DNA of 64,000 nt from Micromonospora sp. MH99 (GCF_021442385.1 NZ_MUZA01000002.1:1-64000); one strand, 5' to 3'. Shown: positions 9,829-18,103, counted from the stretch's first letter. Notes: a model not told the origin generated them from the letters alone. Translations and numbers: made by a program.

Positions 9829-10821
9829 ATGATCGTCGACACTGCACCCACGCCGACCCGCCGCCGGGCGTCGATCGGCACAGCGCTCTGCTGGGTGGCG
9901 GTCGCGCCCACTGCCGCCTGGGCCGCCGTACGACTGGCGGGGCTGGACCGGGGGCCGCTGGTGCAGGCGCTCGCCTTCACCCCGTACGTCGCCGGGTTCA
10001 GCGTGCTGGCCCTCGGCCTCACCGTCGCCCTGCGGCGCTGGTGGCCGGCGGCGGTCGCGGCCCTGGCCGCGGTGGCACTTGTCGGCGTGGTGGCCCCCCG
10101 GGCGCTGGCCACCCCACAGCCGGCGGCGACCGGCCCGACGATCCGGCTGCTCACGGCCAACCTGCTCGTCGGGGCCGCCGACCCGGGGGCACTCGTCGAG
10201 CTGGTCCGGCAGCACCGGGTCGACGTGCTCACCGTGCAGGAGTTCACACCTGAGGCGCAGGCCGGCCTGGACCGCGTCGGCCTCGACCGGCTGCTGCCGT
10301 ACCGGCAGCTCAACGCGCAGGTGGGCACGCCCGGTTCCGCGCTCTACTCGCGGTGGCCGATCAGCGAGGGCGGCATCCGCCACAACCGTGGTGGCTGGGG
10401 GTTCACCCAGGCGTACGGCACGCTCGCCGTCCCCGGCGGGCCCCCGGTCCGGGTCGAGTCGGCGCACCCCTCGGCGCCGTACGCGCTGGACCAGGTCGAC
10501 GCCTGGCGTGCCGACCTGGTCGCCCAGCCACCGGCCACCCCCGACGGTGGCCTGCGGATCCTCGCCGGGGACTTCAACTCCACCCTGGACCACGGGCCGC
10601 TGCGCGCGCTGCTGCGCACCGGTTACGTCGACGCCGCGGACGCCACCGGCAAGGGTCTGACCGGCACGTGGGGGCCGTACGACGGTGACCTCATCCCCCC
10701 GGTCACGATCGACCACGTGCTCCTCGACCGCCGCATCGCCGCCGACAAGTTGGCCGTGTTCAACCTGCCCGGCAGCGACCACCGCCCCGTCCTGGCCACC
10801 CTCCGCCTGCCCGCGGCCTGA
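9829..10821 (+). CDS. Membrane protein with endonuclease/exonuclease/phosphatase domain
   Basis: A 330-residue protein. Three hydrophobic segments lie in the first 100 residues. The C-terminal domain (about 105-330) has EEP-fold catalytic blocks: 'VLTVQEF' (metal-binding Glu), 'LAGDFNSTLDHGP' (Asp/Asn) and 'SDHRPVLATL' (general-base His). EEP proteins cleave phosphodiester bonds in DNA, RNA, sphingolipids or phosphoinositides; the predicted outward-facing location suggests an extracellular substrate, which is inference. The ATG at 9829 is preferred because of the leaderless-type -10 at 9816. It converges with cimA. Confidence 0.85.
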   Translation: MIVDTAPTPTRRRASIGTALCWVAVAPTAAWAAVRLAGLDRGPLVQALAFTPYVAGFSVLALGLTVALRRWWPAAVAALAAVALVGVVAPRALATPQPAATGPTIRLLTANLLVGAADPGALVELVRQHRVDVLTVQEFTPEAQAGLDRVGLDRLLPYRQLNAQVGTPGSALYSRWPISEGGIRHNRGGWGFTQAYGTLAVPGGPPVRVESAHPSAPYALDQVDAWRADLVAQPPATPDGGLRILAGDFNSTLDHGPLRALLRTGYVDAADATGKGLTGTWGPYDGDLIPPVTIDHVLLDRRIAADKLAVFNLPGSDHRPVLATLRLPAA

Positions 10822-10824
10822 CTT

Positions 10825-10905
10825 CCCCGCGATCTTGCACTTACTGTCCCGACATCCGGGGCACAAGCCGCGAACCGGCGACACAAAGTGCAAGATCGCG
10901 AGGGG
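10825..10905. repeat. GATC-ended long hairpin element A
   Basis: Perfect 15-bp arms (CGCGATCTTGCACTT at 10828-10842 and its complement at 10886-10900) enclose 43 bp. Outer C-runs and G-runs extend the stem with one mismatch. It lies exactly between the convergent ends of the phosphodiesterase-like gene and cimA, so it can also act as a bidirectional terminator. GATC sits near each outer end (67 bp across), the feature shared with the elements at 54749, 55808 and 59562. Confidence 0.75.
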
Positions 10906-12504
10906 TCAGGGGGTTGGCGACGAGGCCGAGGCGGGGGCCAGGCCGTAGGTCAGGGCGTCGACAAGGGCGTGCCAGCTGGCCTCGACCACGTTGGGGTGCA
11001 CGCCCACAGTCGTCCAGTCGCGGCCGGTGTCGTCGGCCGTCTCCAGGAGCACCCGGGTGACGGCGCCCGTGCCGTGGCTGCCCTCCAGGATGCGCACCTT
11101 GTAGTCGGCCAGCTCGAACTCGCGCAGCCGCGGATAGTGCCGCGCCAGGCCCACCCGCAGCGCCTCGTCGAGGGCGTTGACCGGGCCGTTGCCCTCCGCG
11201 GTGGCGATCACCCGCTCGCCGCGTACCCGGATCTTCACGGTCGCCTCGGAGACGACCGCGCCGTCCTCGCGGTGCTCGACCAACACCCGGTACGACTCCA
11301 GGGTGAACGGCCGGGCCGGGCCGCCCTCGGGCAGCTCGGAGCGGACCAGCAGCTCGAAGGAGGCGTCCGCCGCCTCGAAGGACCAACCGTCGGCCTCCAA
11401 CTCCTTGACCCGCTTGGTGACCCGGGTCAGCGCCTCCGGACGGTCGGTCAGGTCCAGACCGAGCTCACGGCTCTTGAGCTCGACGCTGGCCCGACCGGCC
11501 ATCTCGGTCACCAGGATCCGCATGTCGTTGCCCACCACCGACGGGTCCACGTGGTTGTAGAGCAACGGGTCGACCTTGATCGCGCTCGCGTGCAGCCCGG
11601 CCTTGTGGGCGAAGGCGGCGGCCCCGGCGTACGCCTGGTGGGTGTCGGGGGCGATGTTGGCGATCTCGGCGATGGCGTGCGAGACCCGCACCATCTGCGC
11701 CAGGCAGCCCTCCGGTAGGACGGGCATGCCGAGCTTGAGCTGGAGGTTGGCGACGACAGCGAAGATGTCGGCGTTGCCGGGGCGCTCGCCGTACCCGTTG
11801 GCGGTGCCCTGCACGTGGCGGACGCCGGCCTCGACGGCCGCGATCGTGTTGGCCACGGCGCACGAGGTGTCGTTCTGCGCGTGGATGCCGAACAGCGCCG
11901 GGTCGACGCCGAGCCGGTTGGTCAGGTCGACGATCGCGGCGGTCACCTGGGACGGCAGCATGCCGCCGTTGGTGTCGCAGAGGACCATCCGCTCGGCGCC
12001 CGCGGCGAGTGCGGTCTGCACCACTGACGCGCCGTACGCCGGGTCGTGGCGGTAGCCGTCGAAGAAGTGCTCGCCGTCGACGAACACCCGGCGGCCCTCG
12101 CGGACAAGGTGGCTGACGGTGTCGTGGATCATCGCCAGGTTCTCCGCGCCGGTGGTGCGCAGCGCACGCTCGACGTGGCGGATGTCGGCCTTGGCCACCA
12201 GCGCGACGGCCGGGGTCTGCGCGTCCAGCAGGGCGCGCACCTGGGGGTCGTCGGCGACCGCCACACCGGCCTTGCGGGTGGCGCCGAACGCGACCAGGAC
12301 GGCGTGCCGCAGGTCCAGTTCGGTGCGGGCCCGGCGGAAGAACTCGGTGTCCTTGGGCACCGCGCCCGGCCAACCGCCCTCGATGAAGCCGACACCGAAC
12401 TCGTCGAGCAGTCGGGCCACCGCCAGCTTGTCGACCACCGAGTAGGTGAGCCCCTCGCGCTGGGCGCCGTCGCGCAATGTCGTGTCGAAGACCTGGAACG
12501 TCAT
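10906..12504 (-). CDS. cimA: (R)-citramalate synthase
   Basis: A 532-residue member of the isopropylmalate/homocitrate synthase family. The N-terminal TIM barrel starts 'FDTTLRDGAQREG', the CimA-type variant of the metal- and acceptor-binding motif; 'GIHAQNDTSCAVAN' and 'VQGTANGYGERPGNAD' carry the metal-site residues. The C-terminal third (about 390-520) is the LeuA dimer regulatory domain, which binds the feedback inhibitor. It condenses pyruvate with acetyl-CoA to citramalate for 2-oxobutyrate and isoleucine synthesis. The ATG at 12504 has GAAAGGA 6 nt upstream. The leader carries a peptide ORF with Leu-Ile-Ile codons and a T-tailed terminator, so attenuation by isoleucine or leucine is likely. 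Confidence 0.9.
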   Translation of the reverse strand: MTFQVFDTTLRDGAQREGLTYSVVDKLAVARLLDEFGVGFIEGGWPGAVPKDTEFFRRARTELDLRHAVLVAFGATRKAGVAVADDPQVRALLDAQTPAVALVAKADIRHVERALRTTGAENLAMIHDTVSHLVREGRRVFVDGEHFFDGYRHDPAYGASVVQTALAAGAERMVLCDTNGGMLPSQVTAAIVDLTNRLGVDPALFGIHAQNDTSCAVANTIAAVEAGVRHVQGTANGYGERPGNADIFAVVANLQLKLGMPVLPEGCLAQMVRVSHAIAEIANIAPDTHQAYAGAAAFAHKAGLHASAIKVDPLLYNHVDPSVVGNDMRILVTEMAGRASVELKSRELGLDLTDRPEALTRVTKRVKELEADGWSFEAADASFELLVRSELPEGGPARPFTLESYRVLVEHREDGAVVSEATVKIRVRGERVIATAEGNGPVNALDEALRVGLARHYPRLREFELADYKVRILEGSHGTGAVTRVLLETADDTGRDWTTVGVHPNVVEASWHALVDALTYGLAPASASSPTP

Positions 12505-12523
12505 CAGGATCCTTTCTCGGAGC

Positions 12524-12556
12524 AACAAAAAGACCCCCCGCGGATGCGGGAGGTCT
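12524..12556 (-). terminator. Attenuator terminator in the cimA leader
   Basis: An 11-bp stem with one mismatch (12531-12541 with 12546-12556, GGAT loop on the plus strand) is followed in the minus direction by TTTTTGTT. It ends about 20 nt before the cimA start codon, so it would stop transcription before the gene unless disrupted. Confidence 0.75.
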
Positions 12557-12586
12557 GCGCGCTCGGCGGAGGGAGAGCCGGCGCGC
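12557..12586 (-). promoter_or_regulatory. First hairpin of the cimA attenuator
   Basis: GCGCGC + CGGC pairs with GCCG + GCGCGC around a 9-nt loop, with one bulged base. The stem begins at the stop codon of the leader peptide and abuts the terminator hairpin, so a ribosome on the leader would cover its 5' arm. A classical overlapping antiterminator is not obvious. Confidence 0.55.
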
Positions 12587-12618
12587 TAGGTCGCAATAAT
12601 CAGGGCGGTGCTGGTCAC
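12586..12618 (-). CDS. Leader peptide of the cimA attenuator (MTSTALIIAT)
   Basis: A ten-codon ORF starting with GTG and ending TAG encodes fMet-Thr-Ser-Thr-Ala-Leu-Ile-Ile-Ala-Thr. It contains two consecutive ATT isoleucine codons, an unusual choice in this GC-rich genome where ATC dominates. Its stop codon touches the first of two hairpins upstream of cimA. CAGAGT lies 7 nt before the GTG, suggesting that the transcript starts at this codon (leaderless). Slow decoding at CTG-ATT-ATT would report low Leu-/Ile-tRNA charging. The ORF is too short for ordinary gene finders. Confidence 0.65.
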   Translation of the reverse strand: MTSTALIIAT

Positions 12619-12738
12619 GCTCGCTACTCTGCCACTCGCCCCCGTTCGTGGGAGAAACTATCCACATCTCGGGACGGCACGGCCGGTGTCGCCACGCCCG
12701 ACCCGCCGGAAGACGACACCCCGCCCAAAGGAGGCCCT

Positions 12739-12789
12739 GTGCTCACCGTGTCGCTCGACGCCCCGCCCGCCACCGAGGCCGAGGGCTGA
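12739..12789 (+). CDS. 16-residue small ORF directly upstream of the ahpD-like gene
   Basis: GTG start, 16 codons (MLTVSLDAPPATEAEG), TGA. A strong AAAGGAGG lies 5-6 nt upstream, the best Shine-Dalgarno sequence in this neighbourhood. It ends 3 bp before the next start, so the pair would be translationally coupled. AhpC proteins of actinobacteria commonly begin with MLTV, and ahpC normally occupies this place, so it may be a relic of a deleted ahpC. That is inference; it may equally be a functional leader ORF. Confidence 0.4.
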   Translation: MLTVSLDAPPATEAEG

Positions 12790-12792
12790 CCC

Positions 12793-13323
12793 GTGGGACT
12801 GGACACCATCCGGGCCGCCCTGCCCGCGTACGCCACGGACATCGCCCACAACCTCGACGCCACCATCGGCGCCTCGACGCTGACCCCGGCGCGGACGTGG
12901 GGCACGGCCCTGGCCTGTGCGGTGGCCGCCCGCAATCCGCTGGTACTGCGCGAGATCGCTGCCGAGGCGCTCGACCACCTCGGGCCGGACGGCGTCGAGG
13001 CGGCCAAGGGCGCGGCTGCCGTCATGGCGATGACCAACATCTACTACCGGGCCACCCACCTCGTCGGCGACCCCGAGTACGCCTCGATGCCAGCCCGGCT
13101 CCGCATGCAGATCATCGCCCGTCCGGGCGTGGACAAGAGCGACTTCAAACTGTGGTGCCTCGGCGTCTCGGCGATCAGCGGCTGCGAGGTCTGCCTCCAG
13201 ACGCAGGAGAAGGCGCTGCGTCGCCGTGGCGTCACCCCCGAACAGGTGCACGAGGCCCTGCGGATCTCCGCCGTCGTGCACGCGGCGGCGGTCACGCTGG
13301 ACGCCGAGGCAGCTCTGGCCTGA
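12793..13323 (+). CDS. ahpD: AhpD-like alkyl hydroperoxidase with altered active site
   Basis: A 176-residue all-helical carboxymuconolactone-decarboxylase/AhpD family protein of normal length. The redox pair is Cys131 and Cys134 in 'SGCEVCLQTQEK'. By my alignment from memory with M. tuberculosis AhpD (E118, C130, H132, C133, H137), the acid is replaced in 'DFKLW', the inter-cysteine His by Val133 and the distal His by Gln138, so the proton relay is lost while the thiols remain. AhpD normally reduces AhpC using lipoylated dihydrolipoamide succinyltransferase; no ahpC is seen nearby. The GTG start follows the 16-residue ORF. Family confidence is high, activity uncertain. Confidence 0.85.
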   Translation: MGLDTIRAALPAYATDIAHNLDATIGASTLTPARTWGTALACAVAARNPLVLREIAAEALDHLGPDGVEAAKGAAAVMAMTNIYYRATHLVGDPEYASMPARLRMQIIARPGVDKSDFKLWCLGVSAISGCEVCLQTQEKALRRRGVTPEQVHEALRISAVVHAAAVTLDAEAALA

Positions 13324-13347
13324 CACCCCGCACGCCAGCCGGTCGCC

Positions 13348-13373
13348 GTTTCCGGGACCCCGCCGCCGGGTAG
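13348..13373 (+). promoter_or_regulatory. General-stress (SigB/SigF-type) promoter
   Basis: GTTT (13348-13351), a 16-bp spacer and GGGTAG (13368-13373) match the GTTT-N14-16-GGGTAY consensus of actinobacterial stress sigma factors. It lies 61 bp upstream of the PRC-barrel gene start. Confidence 0.55.
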
Positions 13374-13433
13374 CTCCTGCGGGGACGCACCCAGCGACGC
13401 CGAGACGATCGGCGACAGTCAGGAGTGAACGGC

Positions 13434-13892
13434 ATGGACAGGATCGACCCGCACGCCGCCCACGCCGGGCCCGACCCGCTGCACGGCGGTGACCAGGGCG
13501 CCGTCGCGGGCGGCGCACCGACCGGCACCTTCGACCCCTGGCGCTACCGGGACGCGGCCGGAGTGGCCGACGCCGACCTGGTCGGCTACAAGGTCGAGGC
13601 CACCGACGGCGGAGTCGGCAAGATCGACAGCGCCAGTCACGAGGTCGGCGGCAGCTACCTGGTCGTGGACACCGGGCCGTGGATCTTCGGCAAGAAGGTG
13701 ATGCTGCCCGCCGGCACCGTCAACCAGGTCGACCACGACCAGCGCACCGTCTCCGTGGATCGCACCCGGGACCAGATCAAGGCCGCCCCGGAGTACGACG
13801 AGACCAGCCACAGCGACCCGACGTACCGGGACCAGCTGGGCGGTTACTACGACGAGACGTACGGCGCTCTCCCGCCGGGCACCGCACGCTGA
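13434..13892 (+). CDS. PRC-barrel domain protein
   Basis: A 152-residue soluble protein. After a disordered, His/Pro/Gly-rich N-terminus, residues about 40-105 form a PRC-barrel domain ('DLVGYKVEATDGGVGKIDSASHEVGGSYLVVDTGPWIFGKKVMLPAGTVNQVD'). The C-terminus is acidic and Tyr-rich ('DPTYRDQLGGYYDETYG'). Such proteins occur in stress-induced sets in actinobacteria. The ATG at 13434 is favoured over the GTG at 13425 because AGGAG lies 8 nt before it. The SigB/F-like promoter upstream suggests general-stress induction. A terminator follows at 13905. Confidence 0.82.
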   Translation: MDRIDPHAAHAGPDPLHGGDQGAVAGGAPTGTFDPWRYRDAAGVADADLVGYKVEATDGGVGKIDSASHEVGGSYLVVDTGPWIFGKKVMLPAGTVNQVDHDQRTVSVDRTRDQIKAAPEYDETSHSDPTYRDQLGGYYDETYGALPPGTAR

Positions 13893-13904
13893 ACGATCGG
13901 GCTC

Positions 13905-13937
13905 AACGGCCGGTGGGACGCGAGCCCACCGGCCGTT
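13905..13937 (+). terminator. Terminator after the PRC-barrel gene
   Basis: A perfect 13-bp stem (AACGGCCGGTGGG with its complement) and 7-nt loop lie 12 bp after the stop codon. Its 3' end overlaps the -10 of the next gene. Confidence 0.7.
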
Positions 13938-13942
13938 ACCGT
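13937..13942 (+). promoter_or_regulatory. -10 element of a leaderless promoter
   Basis: TACCGT lies 6 nt before the GTG at 13949 with no ribosome-binding site, supporting that start over the in-frame GTG at 13943. Confidence 0.5.
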
Positions 13943-13948
13943 GTGAAC

Positions 13949-14695
13949 GTGGACGCCACCGAGGACAAACGACACATCCCGCTGCCCGCCACCTTCAACT
14001 TCCGCGACGTCGGCGGCTACCTCAGCCACGACGGCCGCACCGTGCGCCGAGGTCGCCTCTACCGCTCCGACTCCCTGCACCGCCTCGACGAGCAGGACCG
14101 GGACGCGTTCGCCGCGATCGGCATCCGCACCGTCATCGACCTGCGCCGCCCCACCGAGGTGGAGCGCGACGGTCGGGTGCCCGCGTACCAGGGGCTGACC
14201 TACCGCAACATTCACCCGGAGCACGACGACTGGTCGGGTACGCCGCACGAGAAGGGCACCGACCTGGCCCGCTACCTCGCCGACCGGTACGCCGACCTGG
14301 CCCAGACCGGCACCGCGGGACTGGCCGAGGCGATCGGACTGATCGCCGATTCCGCGAACGCCCCGGTCGTGGTGCACTGCGTGGCCGGCAAGGACCGCAC
14401 CGGCATCGTCTGCGCCCTCACCCTCGCCGTCCTGGGCGTCGACGACGCCGACATCACCGCCGACTACGCGCTGAGCACCGAGGCGTCGGCCCGGTTCAGC
14501 GCCTGGCTGGCCGAGACCATGCCGAACGCGGCGGCGGTGCCCGCGCCGTTCCTGGCCTCGCCCGCCGAGGCCATGCAGATGTTCCTGGACGAGCTGCGCG
14601 CGGGCCACGGCTCGATCGAGGCGTACCTGCGCCACGCCGGGGTGACCGACGAGCAGCTCGCGGCCCTGCGCGACCACCTGCTCGACGAGATCTGA
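13949..14695 (+). CDS. Tyrosine-protein phosphatase (MptpB-like)
   Basis: A 248-residue protein-tyrosine/lipid phosphatase of the Y_phosphatase3 type. The N-terminal 'NFRDVGGY' block and the P-loop 'VVHCVAGKDRTG' are clear; CX5R runs from Cys144 (phosphocysteine nucleophile) to Arg150. The Lys-Asp inside the loop is the feature that distinguishes MptpB-like enzymes with dual protein and phosphoinositide activity. There is no signal peptide or membrane segment. The longer open frame upstream crosses the PRC-barrel gene and is not real. It converges with ilvE across a strong bidirectional terminator. Confidence 0.9.
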   Translation: MDATEDKRHIPLPATFNFRDVGGYLSHDGRTVRRGRLYRSDSLHRLDEQDRDAFAAIGIRTVIDLRRPTEVERDGRVPAYQGLTYRNIHPEHDDWSGTPHEKGTDLARYLADRYADLAQTGTAGLAEAIGLIADSANAPVVVHCVAGKDRTGIVCALTLAVLGVDDADITADYALSTEASARFSAWLAETMPNAAAVPAPFLASPAEAMQMFLDELRAGHGSIEAYLRHAGVTDEQLAALRDHLLDEI

Positions 14696-14701
14696 CCCGC
14701 C

Positions 14702-14737
14702 GCGCTGACCGGCCCGTTCGCACGGGCCGGTCAGCGC
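14702..14737. terminator. Bidirectional terminator between the phosphatase gene and ilvE
   Basis: A perfect 16-bp stem (GCGCTGACCGGCCCGT and complement) with a TCGC tetraloop fills the 48-bp gap between the two convergent stop codons. Confidence 0.8.
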
Positions 14738-14743
14738 CGGACG

Positions 14744-15841
14744 TCAGAGGACCTTGCGCACCCAGCCGTGCGGGTCGGCGGCCTTGCCGCGCTGAATGTC
14801 GACCAGCTGCTGCCGCAGCGACATGCTGACCCGGCCGGGCTCGCCGCCACCGATCAGGAACTCACCGTCGGGGAACTTCACCTGACCGATCGGGGTGATC
14901 ACCGCGGCGGTGCCGCAGGCGAAGACCTCGCGCAGCCGGCCGCTGGCCGCGTCGGCCTGCCAGTCGGCGAACGAGACCGACCGCTCCTCGACAGAGTGCC
15001 CGGCCTTGCCGGCCAGCGTCATGATCGCCTCCCGGGTGATGCCGGGAAGGATCGTGCCGTTCAGCGGCGGGGTGACCACCGAGTCGTCGTCGTAGACGAA
15101 GAAGACGTTCATGCCGCCCAGTTCCTCGACGAAACGGCGCTCCACCGCGTCGAGGAAGACCACCTGATCGCAGCCGGCCTCGATGGCCTCCGCCTGGGCC
15201 GCCAGCGACGTGGCGTAGTTGCCGCCACACTTGGCCGCGCCAGTGCCTCCGGGCGCCGCGCGGGTGTAATCCGGGGAGACCCAGACCGTGACCGGCTTGA
15301 CGCCACCGGTGAAGTACGCCCCCACCGGCGAGGCGATCACCATGTACAGGTATTCGTTGGCCGGGCGGACGCCGAGGAAGACCTCGCTGGCGAACATGAA
15401 CGGCCGCAGGTAGAGGCTGCCGTCCTCGCCGGTGGGGATCCACTCCCGGTCGATCTCGATCAGCTTGTGCAGCGAGTCGACGAACACCTCGGGCGGCAGC
15501 TCCGGCATCGCCATCCGCTGCGCCGACTCGACGAACCGGGCCGCGTTGGCGTCCGGCCGGAACATCGTCACGCCGCCGTCGGCGGTCCGGTACGCCTTCA
15601 ACCCCTCGAAGATCTCCTGCGCGTAGTGCAGCACCGCGCTGGCCGGGTCCATCGGGATCGGGCCACGCGCCTCCACCCGGGCGTCGTACCAGCCCTTGCC
15701 GTCGGCGTACCGCACGGTGACCATGTGGTCGGTGAAGACGCGGCCGAACCCCGGGTTGGCCAGCAGGGCGGCCCGGTCGGCGGCGGATACCGGCGCGGGA
15801 TTCGGACGGATCTCGAAGTCGAGCTTGTCACCACCGCTCAT
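14744..15841 (-). CDS. ilvE: Branched-chain amino-acid aminotransferase
   Basis: A 365-residue fold-type IV PLP enzyme that interconverts Leu, Ile and Val with their 2-oxo acids. The PLP lysine is in '[21 protein letters not shown]', and '[26 protein letters not shown]' is the conserved N-terminal block. '[15 protein letters not shown]' and '[13 protein letters not shown]' are further family motifs. Length matches actinobacterial IlvE (about 365). The ATG at 15841 has AGGGAGG 8 nt upstream. It is the last enzyme of the branched-chain pathway, encoded beside leuB on the same strand. An operator-like palindrome lies at 15914. Confidence 0.95.
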   Translation of the reverse strand: MSGGDKLDFEIRPNPAPVSAADRAALLANPGFGRVFTDHMVTVRYADGKGWYDARVEARGPIPMDPASAVLHYAQEIFEGLKAYRTADGGVTMFRPDANAARFVESAQRMAMPELPPEVFVDSLHKLIEIDREWIPTGEDGSLYLRPFMFASEVFLGVRPANEYLYMVIASPVGAYFTGGVKPVTVWVSPDYTRAAPGGTGAAKCGGNYATSLAAQAEAIEAGCDQVVFLDAVERRFVEELGGMNVFFVYDDDSVVTPPLNGTILPGITREAIMTLAGKAGHSVEERSVSFADWQADAASGRLREVFACGTAAVITPIGQVKFPDGEFLIGGGEPGRVSMSLRQQLVDIQRGKAADPHGWVRKVL

Positions 15842-15913
15842 AGCGCTGACCTCCCTGGGGAACAACGGCATGCGGGATCGCACACCGACATGGTTGTGCC
15901 AGAAACTTACCCC

Positions 15914-15925
15914 GAACGGTCGTTC
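15914..15925. promoter_or_regulatory. 12-bp palindrome upstream of ilvE
   Basis: GAACGGTCGTTC, with near-perfect dyad symmetry (GAACG-GT-CGTTC), lies 73-84 bp before the ilvE start. The form is typical of TetR-family half-sites, but no local regulator is obvious. Its function is unproven. Confidence 0.3.
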
Positions 15926-16003
15926 AGAAGGTAGGGCCGCTCGGGACCGGGTGGACTGCCCGGACAGGCGGATACCGCCGCTGACCCTGGCGGGTCGCGG
16001 CGG

Positions 16004-17035
16004 TCAGGCTACGGCGTGGGTGGCGAGCCGGTCGCCGACCTCGGCGGTGCGCAGTGCCGCGCCCGGGGTGCGGCCGGCCAGCTCGGCCGCGACCGCCGCG
16101 TTGACCCGCGTCGCCGCCTCGGCGTGCCCGAGCTGCTCCAGCAGCAACGCGACCGACAGCACCGCGGCCACCGGGTCGGCGACGCCCTGCCCGGCGATGT
16201 CCGGCGCGGAGCCGTGCACCGGCTCGAACATCGAGGGGTACGCGCCCTCGGGGTTGATGCACCCGCTGGCGGCCAGCCCGATCCCGCCGGTGACCGCGGC
16301 GGCGATGTCGGTGAGGATGTCGCCGAACAGGTTGTCGGTGACCACCACGTCGTAGCGCTGCGGCTGGGTCACCAGGAACATCGCGGCCGCGTCGACGTGC
16401 TGGTACTCCGTCGTGACGTCCGGGTGCTCGGCAGCGACCGCCTCGAAGGCCCGCGCCCACAGCGACCCGGCGTGGGTCAGCACGTTGGTCTTGTGCACCA
16501 GGGTGACCTTGCGCCGCTCCCGGCGGTCGGCACGGGCGAACGCGTCACGGATGACCCGCTCCACGCCGTGTCGGGTGTTGAGGCTCTCCTCGGTGGCGAC
16601 CTCGGCGGGCGTGTCGCGGTGCAGGGTGCCGCCGGCGCCGGCGTAGAGCCCCTCGGTGCCCTCGCGCACCACCACCAGGTCGACCTCGCCGGGCTTCACG
16701 TTGCCCAGCGGACCGGCGACGCCGGGCCAGAGTCGCGACGGGCGCAGGTTGACGTACTGGTCGAAGGCGAACCGGAGCTTGAGCAGCAGGCCGCGTTCCA
16801 GGACACCCGGCGGAACCGTGGGGTCACCCACCGCGCCGAGCAGGATCGCGTCGTGCCCGGCCAGCTCGGTCAGCACCGAGTCGGGCAGCACCTCACCGGT
16901 ACGATGCCAGCGGGCGGCGCCGAGGTCGTACTCGGTGGCCTGCACGCCGGGGAGCACCGCGTCGAGGACCTTCCGAGCCTGCGCGACCACCTCGGGCCCG
17001 ATGCCGTCCCCGGCCACCACCGCGATCCGCGCCAC
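16004..17035 (-). CDS. leuB: 3-isopropylmalate dehydrogenase
   Basis: A 343-residue NAD-dependent beta-decarboxylating dehydrogenase. '[19 protein letters not shown]' is the N-terminal nucleotide-proximal block. '[18 protein letters not shown]' holds the substrate Arg residues. '[34 protein letters not shown]' is the family signature with metal-binding Asp residues. '[18 protein letters not shown]' is the cofactor loop. It oxidises 3-isopropylmalate in leucine synthesis and can also serve 3-methylmalate in the citramalate route. The GTG at 17035 has GGGAG 7 nt upstream; GTG at 17050 is the alternative. No leuA or leuCD is in the window. Confidence 0.94.
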   Translation of the reverse strand: MARIAVVAGDGIGPEVVAQARKVLDAVLPGVQATEYDLGAARWHRTGEVLPDSVLTELAGHDAILLGAVGDPTVPPGVLERGLLLKLRFAFDQYVNLRPSRLWPGVAGPLGNVKPGEVDLVVVREGTEGLYAGAGGTLHRDTPAEVATEESLNTRHGVERVIRDAFARADRRERRKVTLVHKTNVLTHAGSLWARAFEAVAAEHPDVTTEYQHVDAAAMFLVTQPQRYDVVVTDNLFGDILTDIAAAVTGGIGLAASGCINPEGAYPSMFEPVHGSAPDIAGQGVADPVAAVLSVALLLEQLGHAEAATRVNAAVAAELAGRTPGAALRTAEVGDRLATHAVA

Positions 17036-17260
17036 GCCCGTACTCCCCACGCTCGACTGCCCTGTCCGGGCAACGGTACGTCGGTGTCCCGCAACCCGGT
17101 ACGATCCTTCCAATATCTGGGATCGGCGGATACACAGCACCCTCTCAGCTGGGACTCATGGGGCGATCATCTGCGCTGCCTACGGTAGGGGGCAGCGGGT
17201 CAGGGGGCCCGCGAACGGTGGTCGTGACGACGCGACGTCAACTGCGAGGGGGCAGGTGCC

Positions 17261-18103
17261 ATGCGCATCGACGAGCAGCCGCGGACCCGCTGGCCGGATC
17301 CCTCGGCGTTCCGGAACCGCCGGCCGGACCTGCGGCTCGGCCAGCGCCGGCACCGGATCGACCCGACCGCCGCCACCGACGGCCGGATCGCCGTGCAGCA
17401 CACCGTGCGAACCGCCACCGCCGAATACACCCTGCTGCTCAACGCTCCCGTCCGGCTCGGCCGTCGGGGCGTCGGCGAGGCGCTGCGGGACAGCGTCGCG
17501 GAGCTGCGCGCCATCGACATGACCTACGGCCCGAACCGCCCGGAGAGCCTGGTCTCCATGCTGCGGCGAGGGGAGATCACCCCGGAGTCGTACCCGCCAC
17601 TGGCCGACCTGGTGGACCGCTGCACGGCCATGCGGGCCGCCACCGACGGCTGGTTCGACGCCTGGGCGGTGCCCGGCGGCTTCGACCCGGGCGGCCTGCT
17701 GGGTGGCTGGGCCGTGGAACGTGCCGCCGCCCGGCTGCGCGCCGCAGGCATCCACGACTACGCAGTACTCGCCGGCGCCGACCTGGTGGTCCGCGGCCGG
17801 GCACCGCACGGCGGGCCGTGGCGGGTGGCGGTGCACCACCCCACGGCACCCGAGCGCGCGCCGCTGGTGCTGGAGATGACCGCCGGGGCCGTCGGCACCT
17901 CGGGAGTGACCGGGCGTCAGGGGCACGTGGTCGACCCGCACACCGGCGAGCCGGCCAACCAGCTCGTCGCCGCGACCGTCGTCGGCCCGGACCTGACGGT
18001 CGCCGACGCGTACGCCACCGCGCTCTACGCCGCCGGGCCCACCGGCCTGGCGTGGTTCCGGGGCGGCTCCGACTATCGCGCGCTCTTCGCCCACCGGCGC
18101 TGA
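17261..18103 (+). CDS. ApbE-like FAD:protein FMN transferase family protein
   Basis: A 280-residue protein with ApbE-family blocks 'DGWFDAWAVPGGFDPGGLLGGWAVERAAARL', 'GTSGVTGRQGHVVDPHTGEPANQLVAATVVGPDLTVADAYATALYAAG'. ApbE enzymes attach FMN to Thr/Ser of flavoproteins such as NqrC/RnfG. No lipobox or signal peptide is visible, and the usual N-terminal FAD-binding region is short, so this is a cytoplasmic variant. The ATG has GAGGGGG about 6 nt upstream. Some actinobacterial members of this group act in flavin transfer to other acceptors; the target is not identifiable here. A strong terminator follows at 18221. Confidence 0.82.
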   Translation: MRIDEQPRTRWPDPSAFRNRRPDLRLGQRRHRIDPTAATDGRIAVQHTVRTATAEYTLLLNAPVRLGRRGVGEALRDSVAELRAIDMTYGPNRPESLVSMLRRGEITPESYPPLADLVDRCTAMRAATDGWFDAWAVPGGFDPGGLLGGWAVERAAARLRAAGIHDYAVLAGADLVVRGRAPHGGPWRVAVHHPTAPERAPLVLEMTAGAVGTSGVTGRQGHVVDPHTGEPANQLVAATVVGPDLTVADAYATALYAAGPTGLAWFRGGSDYRALFAHRR

